NCBI GenBank assembly: GCA_009702045.1
Contig: WLIV01000005.1
Location: 1-64,000 of the forward strand
Source of the DNA: Actinomycetota bacterium
GTDB lineage: Bacteria; Actinomycetota; Acidimicrobiia; Acidimicrobiales; Ilumatobacteraceae
Direction: 5' to 3'
DNA length: 64,000 nt
Shown: positions 61,520 to 64,000 of the stretch, piece after piece
Position numbering within the stretch: position 1 is the first letter of the stretch
How the letters are laid out: each line of letters opens with the position of its first letter
The notes under the pieces: model-generated
What the model saw: only the letters and a program-made list of their open reading frames with translations
Databases searched by the model: none
What the model was told of the DNA's origin: nothing
Made by a program: the position numbers and the translations under genes

Positions 61520-62865
61520 GTCGCACGGTGGTGATGTGGTTCCGGCGCGATCTTCGGCTGGCGGACCATCGGGCGATCGAGGCGGCAGCAGCGGACGGCG
61601 CCCGGGTGGTGCCGCTGTTCGTGGTCGACCCTGCATTCGCCGTCAGTGGTGCGCCGCGCAGGGCGTTCATGGCGGCAGCGCTGCGGTCGCTCGACGACGC
61701 CATCGGCGGCGAGTTGGTGTATCGCCACGGCAACCCCAGCACAGTGCTGCCGTCCTTGGCAGCCGAAGTTGGGGCCGCCGCGGTGTATGTCACTGCCGAT
61801 CACGGGGCGTACGGGCAGTCGCGCGACGACGCCGTCGCCGCTGCACTCTCTGCGAGTGGCGTGCGCCTGGTGTCGATCGACAGCAACTACGCCGTGGCAC
61901 CAGGAACGGTGAACAAAGGCGACGGTTCGCCGTACGCGGTGTTCACGCCGTTCTGCAAGGCGTGGCGCGCTCGTGGATGGAGCGCGCCGGCACCGGAAGC
62001 GGACGTTCGTTGGTGGGGCGCGACACAGCTGTCCAGTGACGGTCCGCCGCCAGTGGCGAACACCACGATCTCGCTCTCCGGCGCGAGCGAAGTTGCTGCG
62101 CACGACCGGTGGCAGATGTTCTTGCCGAACGCGCAGCACTACCGCGATCGCCGCGATCTGCCCGCCGTGGATGGCACCAGTCGGTTGTCTGCTGCTCTGC
62201 GCTGGGGTCTGGTGCACCCGCGTCAACTGCTGGCCGATCTGGAACCGTCGCCGGGCCACGACACGTTCGGTAACGAGCTCGGCTGGCGGGAGTTCTACGC
62301 CGATGTGCTGTACCGCCGACCCGAGTCGGCATGGCACAACCTCAACCGGAAGATGGACGCGATGCCCGTCGATGAAGACGCTGCCGCACGGGCACGCTTC
62401 GAACGCTGGGCTGCGGGCACCACCGGATACCCGATCATCGACGCCGGGATGCGCCAGCTGGCGGCCACCGGGTGGATGCACAACCGGGTACGGATGCTGG
62501 TCGGCAGCTTCCTGGTGAAAGATCTGCACGTGCCGTGGCAGTGGGGCGCCCGCCACTTCTTGCGGCATCTGATCGATGGCGATCTCGCATCGAACAACCA
62601 TGGTTGGCAATGGGTTGCCGGTACGGGCACCGATGCGTCACCGTACTTTCGCATCTTCAATCCGACCACACAGGCGCTGCGTTTCGATGCCGAGGGCGAC
62701 TACGTACGCCGGTGGGTGCCCGAACTGGCGGGCCTGAGTGGTTCGATCGTGCACGATCCCGGTCTGCTCCGTCCCGCCGCCTACCCCGAGCCGATGGTCG
62801 ACCATGCGACCGAGCGTGACGAGGCGATGGCGAGATATCGCTCCGCGCGGGCTGGCAGTCGGTAG
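61516..62865 (+). CDS. phr: Deoxyribodipyrimidine photolyase
   Basis: A 449-residue photolyase/cryptochrome: MWFRRDLRLADH, antenna-domain Rossmann part, ELGWREFYADVLYRRP, GYPIIDAGMRQLAATGWMHN and WQWGARHF FAD-site residues including the NNHGWQW segment. It repairs UV-induced pyrimidine dimers with blue light. Class I type. It may be co-transcribed with the MFS gene. Confidence 0.92.
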   Translation: MSRTVVMWFRRDLRLADHRAIEAAAADGARVVPLFVVDPAFAVSGAPRRAFMAAALRSLDDAIGGELVYRHGNPSTVLPSLAAEVGAAAVYVTADHGAYGQSRDDAVAAALSASGVRLVSIDSNYAVAPGTVNKGDGSPYAVFTPFCKAWRARGWSAPAPEADVRWWGATQLSSDGPPPVANTTISLSGASEVAAHDRWQMFLPNAQHYRDRRDLPAVDGTSRLSAALRWGLVHPRQLLADLEPSPGHDTFGNELGWREFYADVLYRRPESAWHNLNRKMDAMPVDEDAAARARFERWAAGTTGYPIIDAGMRQLAATGWMHNRVRMLVGSFLVKDLHVPWQWGARHFLRHLIDGDLASNNHGWQWVAGTGTDASPYFRIFNPTTQALRFDAEGDYVRRWVPELAGLSGSIVHDPGLLRPAAYPEPMVDHATERDEAMARYRSARAGSR

Positions 62866-62878
62866 CCTGGACTGCTAA
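62852..62878 (+). promoter_or_regulatory. CIRCE-like operator of hrcA
   Basis: CTGGCAGTC-N9-GACTGCTAA has the CIRCE layout (TTAGCACTC-N9-GAGTGCTAA) with a compensating C/G swap at the same position in both arms. A TAGCCT -10 hexamer (62863-62868) lies in the spacer. GCAGTC half-sites recur at 62880-62885 and 62894-62899. Confidence 0.65.
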
Positions 62879-62922
62879 AGCAGTCGCCAACCAGCAGTCC
62901 TGCTGTGTGCCCGAGGACCGTG

Positions 62923-63933
62923 ATGCTCGACGAACGCAAGACAGCAATCCTGAGAGCGGTGGTGCAGGAATACATCACCACTGCGCAACCAGTGGGCTCC
63001 ACCCATGTCGCCAATGCGGCCGGTGTGATGGTCAGCTCGGCCACGGTTCGCAATGAGATGGCGGTGCTCGAGCAGGAGGGGTATCTGGCGCAGCCGCATA
63101 CGTCGGCAGGCCGCATCCCCACGGACAAGGGCTATCGCTTCTTCGTCGATCACATGGCTCCGCCCGGCCGCCTCGACCAGCAAGCGTCCGAGCGGGTCGG
63201 CAACTTCTTCGACACCACGCACGGACGGCTCGAAGAGTTGCTGCATCAGACCACCAACCTGCTTGCGCAACTGACGCATCACGCCGCAGTGGTCGTGGGA
63301 CCCAAGGCGGAATCGGCAATGGTGCGGTCGGTGCAGGTGGTGGGTCTGGGCTCGCGGCATGCCACCGTCGTGGCAGTGCTGTCGAACGGTTCGGTGGAGA
63401 GCGAGACGGTCGAGTGCAGCAGCGATATCTCAGAGATGAAGCTGGCCGCAGCATCGGCGCATCTGCACAAGTTCCTGGGTGGCCGGTCGCTGGAGAATGT
63501 GCGCCCGGTGCCATCCACTGGCGACGTCGACGTGGACGCGGTGTGCGAGTTGGCCACCACTGCGCTGGGTGCGGTGGCCTCCGGACAGCCGGTCTTCGTT
63601 GGTGGTGCATCGTCGATGGCGCAAGCGTTCGACACCGTGGAGACGGTGCGCTCGGTGCTGCACACGCTCGAGCAGCAGTACGTGATGGTGTCGTTGGTTC
63701 GCGATGTCCTGCACAGTGGGCTGTCGGTGGCGATTGGTGCCGAACACGGTGTGGAGCCGCTGGTGTCGTGCTCGGTAATCGTCAAGCCGATCATCGTCGA
63801 GGGCGAGCACGTGGGCACGGTGGGCGTCCTCGGGCCGACGCGGATGGATTATCCGCAGGCCCTCGCTACCGTCGAAGTGGTCAGTGATCGATTGGGACGC
63901 CGTCTCGGCGACGGTGGGGGAGCCAATGTCTGA
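62923..63933 (+). CDS. hrcA: Heat-inducible transcription repressor HrcA
   Basis: A 336-residue HrcA: MLDERKTAILRAVVQEYITT and QPVGSTHVANAAGVMVSSAT (winged helix), GYLAQPHTSAGRIPTDKGYR, and C-terminal GPTRMDYPQALATVE. It represses groEL/dnaK-type operons through CIRCE. The ATG at 62923 is used; an in-frame GTG at 62905 lacks homology. GAGG precedes it. dnaJ overlaps its end by eight bases. Confidence 0.95.
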   Translation: MLDERKTAILRAVVQEYITTAQPVGSTHVANAAGVMVSSATVRNEMAVLEQEGYLAQPHTSAGRIPTDKGYRFFVDHMAPPGRLDQQASERVGNFFDTTHGRLEELLHQTTNLLAQLTHHAAVVVGPKAESAMVRSVQVVGLGSRHATVVAVLSNGSVESETVECSSDISEMKLAAASAHLHKFLGGRSLENVRPVPSTGDVDVDAVCELATTALGAVASGQPVFVGGASSMAQAFDTVETVRSVLHTLEQQYVMVSLVRDVLHSGLSVAIGAEHGVEPLVSCSVIVKPIIVEGEHVGTVGVLGPTRMDYPQALATVEVVSDRLGRRLGDGGGANV

Positions 63934-64000
63934 GTATTACGAGCTGCTCGGGGTGTCGCGAGATGCAACGTCCGACCAGTTGAAGAAGGCGTACCGACAG
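63926..64000 (+). CDS. dnaJ: Chaperone protein DnaJ, 5' end only
   Basis: Only 25 codons are inside the window: MSEYYELLGVSRDATSDQLK and KAYRQ, the start of the J domain. The HPD motif would follow beyond base 64000. GGGGGAG precedes the ATG inside the hrcA 3' end. Confidence 0.93.
   Translation, partial: MSEYYELLGVSRDATSDQLKKAYRQ

Overview
The window reads as chromosomal DNA of a high-GC actinobacterium. Acidimicrobiia (Ilumatobacter-like) is my best guess, but no rRNA is present to confirm it. The evidence is actinobacterial gene order (gcvH / GarA-type FHA / FtsR-type MerR / DUF151 / MerR; comEA-comEC-holA-rpsT-lepA...hrcA-dnaJ; ruvCAB; pdxS-pdxT-yebC; PI-phosphate synthase next to a PatA-like acyltransferase, with a PimA-like transferase in the same window), many GTG starts, and many genes whose start codon lies 6-7 bases after a TANNNT hexamer, as expected for leaderless mRNAs. 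No stretch longer than about 300 bases lacks a gene.

Layout. 1-650: a truncated DUF222/HNH nuclease-like gene on the minus strand behind a promoter whose spacer holds an SOS box. 780-10650: two facing transcription units for nitrogen-rich small molecules. The plus unit is creatininase-like, carbamoylase-like and VOC; the minus unit is GDPD, cytosine-deaminase-like, SDR and a NitT/TauT-type ABC importer. They meet at a shared hairpin terminator. A phytoene-dehydrogenase-like oxidoreductase lies beside them. 10670-19100: aldehyde dehydrogenase, a diguanylate cyclase, acyl-CoA synthetase and dehydrogenase, hydrolases. 19115-23335: ispH, a DUF512 radical-SAM-like protein, der, a small zinc-ribbon membrane protein and tRNA-Pro(GGG).

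23540-28035 is the most unusual region: seven tandem minus-strand paralogues, each with a near-identical basic N-terminus and membrane anchor, a conserved Cys pair, a variable number of pentapeptide repeats and a shared C-terminal tail. Nearly every copy starts just after the same short promoter box. An eighth, shortened copy and two anchor-only copies lie at 49741-50869 on the plus strand with an IS3-type transposase relic. The first array gene is divergent from a second DUF222/HNH gene whose promoter also carries a consensus SOS box.

28164-49700 is mostly housekeeping: SRAP, HIT, SDR, CDP-alcohol phosphatidyltransferases, the glycine-cleavage/MerR cluster, PimA- and PatA-like enzymes, LemA/HtpX, PLP synthase, YebC, peroxiredoxin, a large secreted hydrolase-like lipoprotein and ruvCAB. 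51027-52109 is a sortase-substrate gene split by an in-frame TGA. 52236-64000 holds the competence, replication and translation genes, an exonuclease/polymerase-like protein, an MFS exporter, photolyase, hrcA behind a CIRCE-like operator, and the start of dnaJ.

Themes: a DNA-damage layer (two SOS-box HNH genes, a possible SOS box at ruvC, SRAP, photolyase), acidic phospholipid/PIM biosynthesis, and a recently expanded cell-surface pentapeptide family. Functions come from motifs read by eye; no database search was run.
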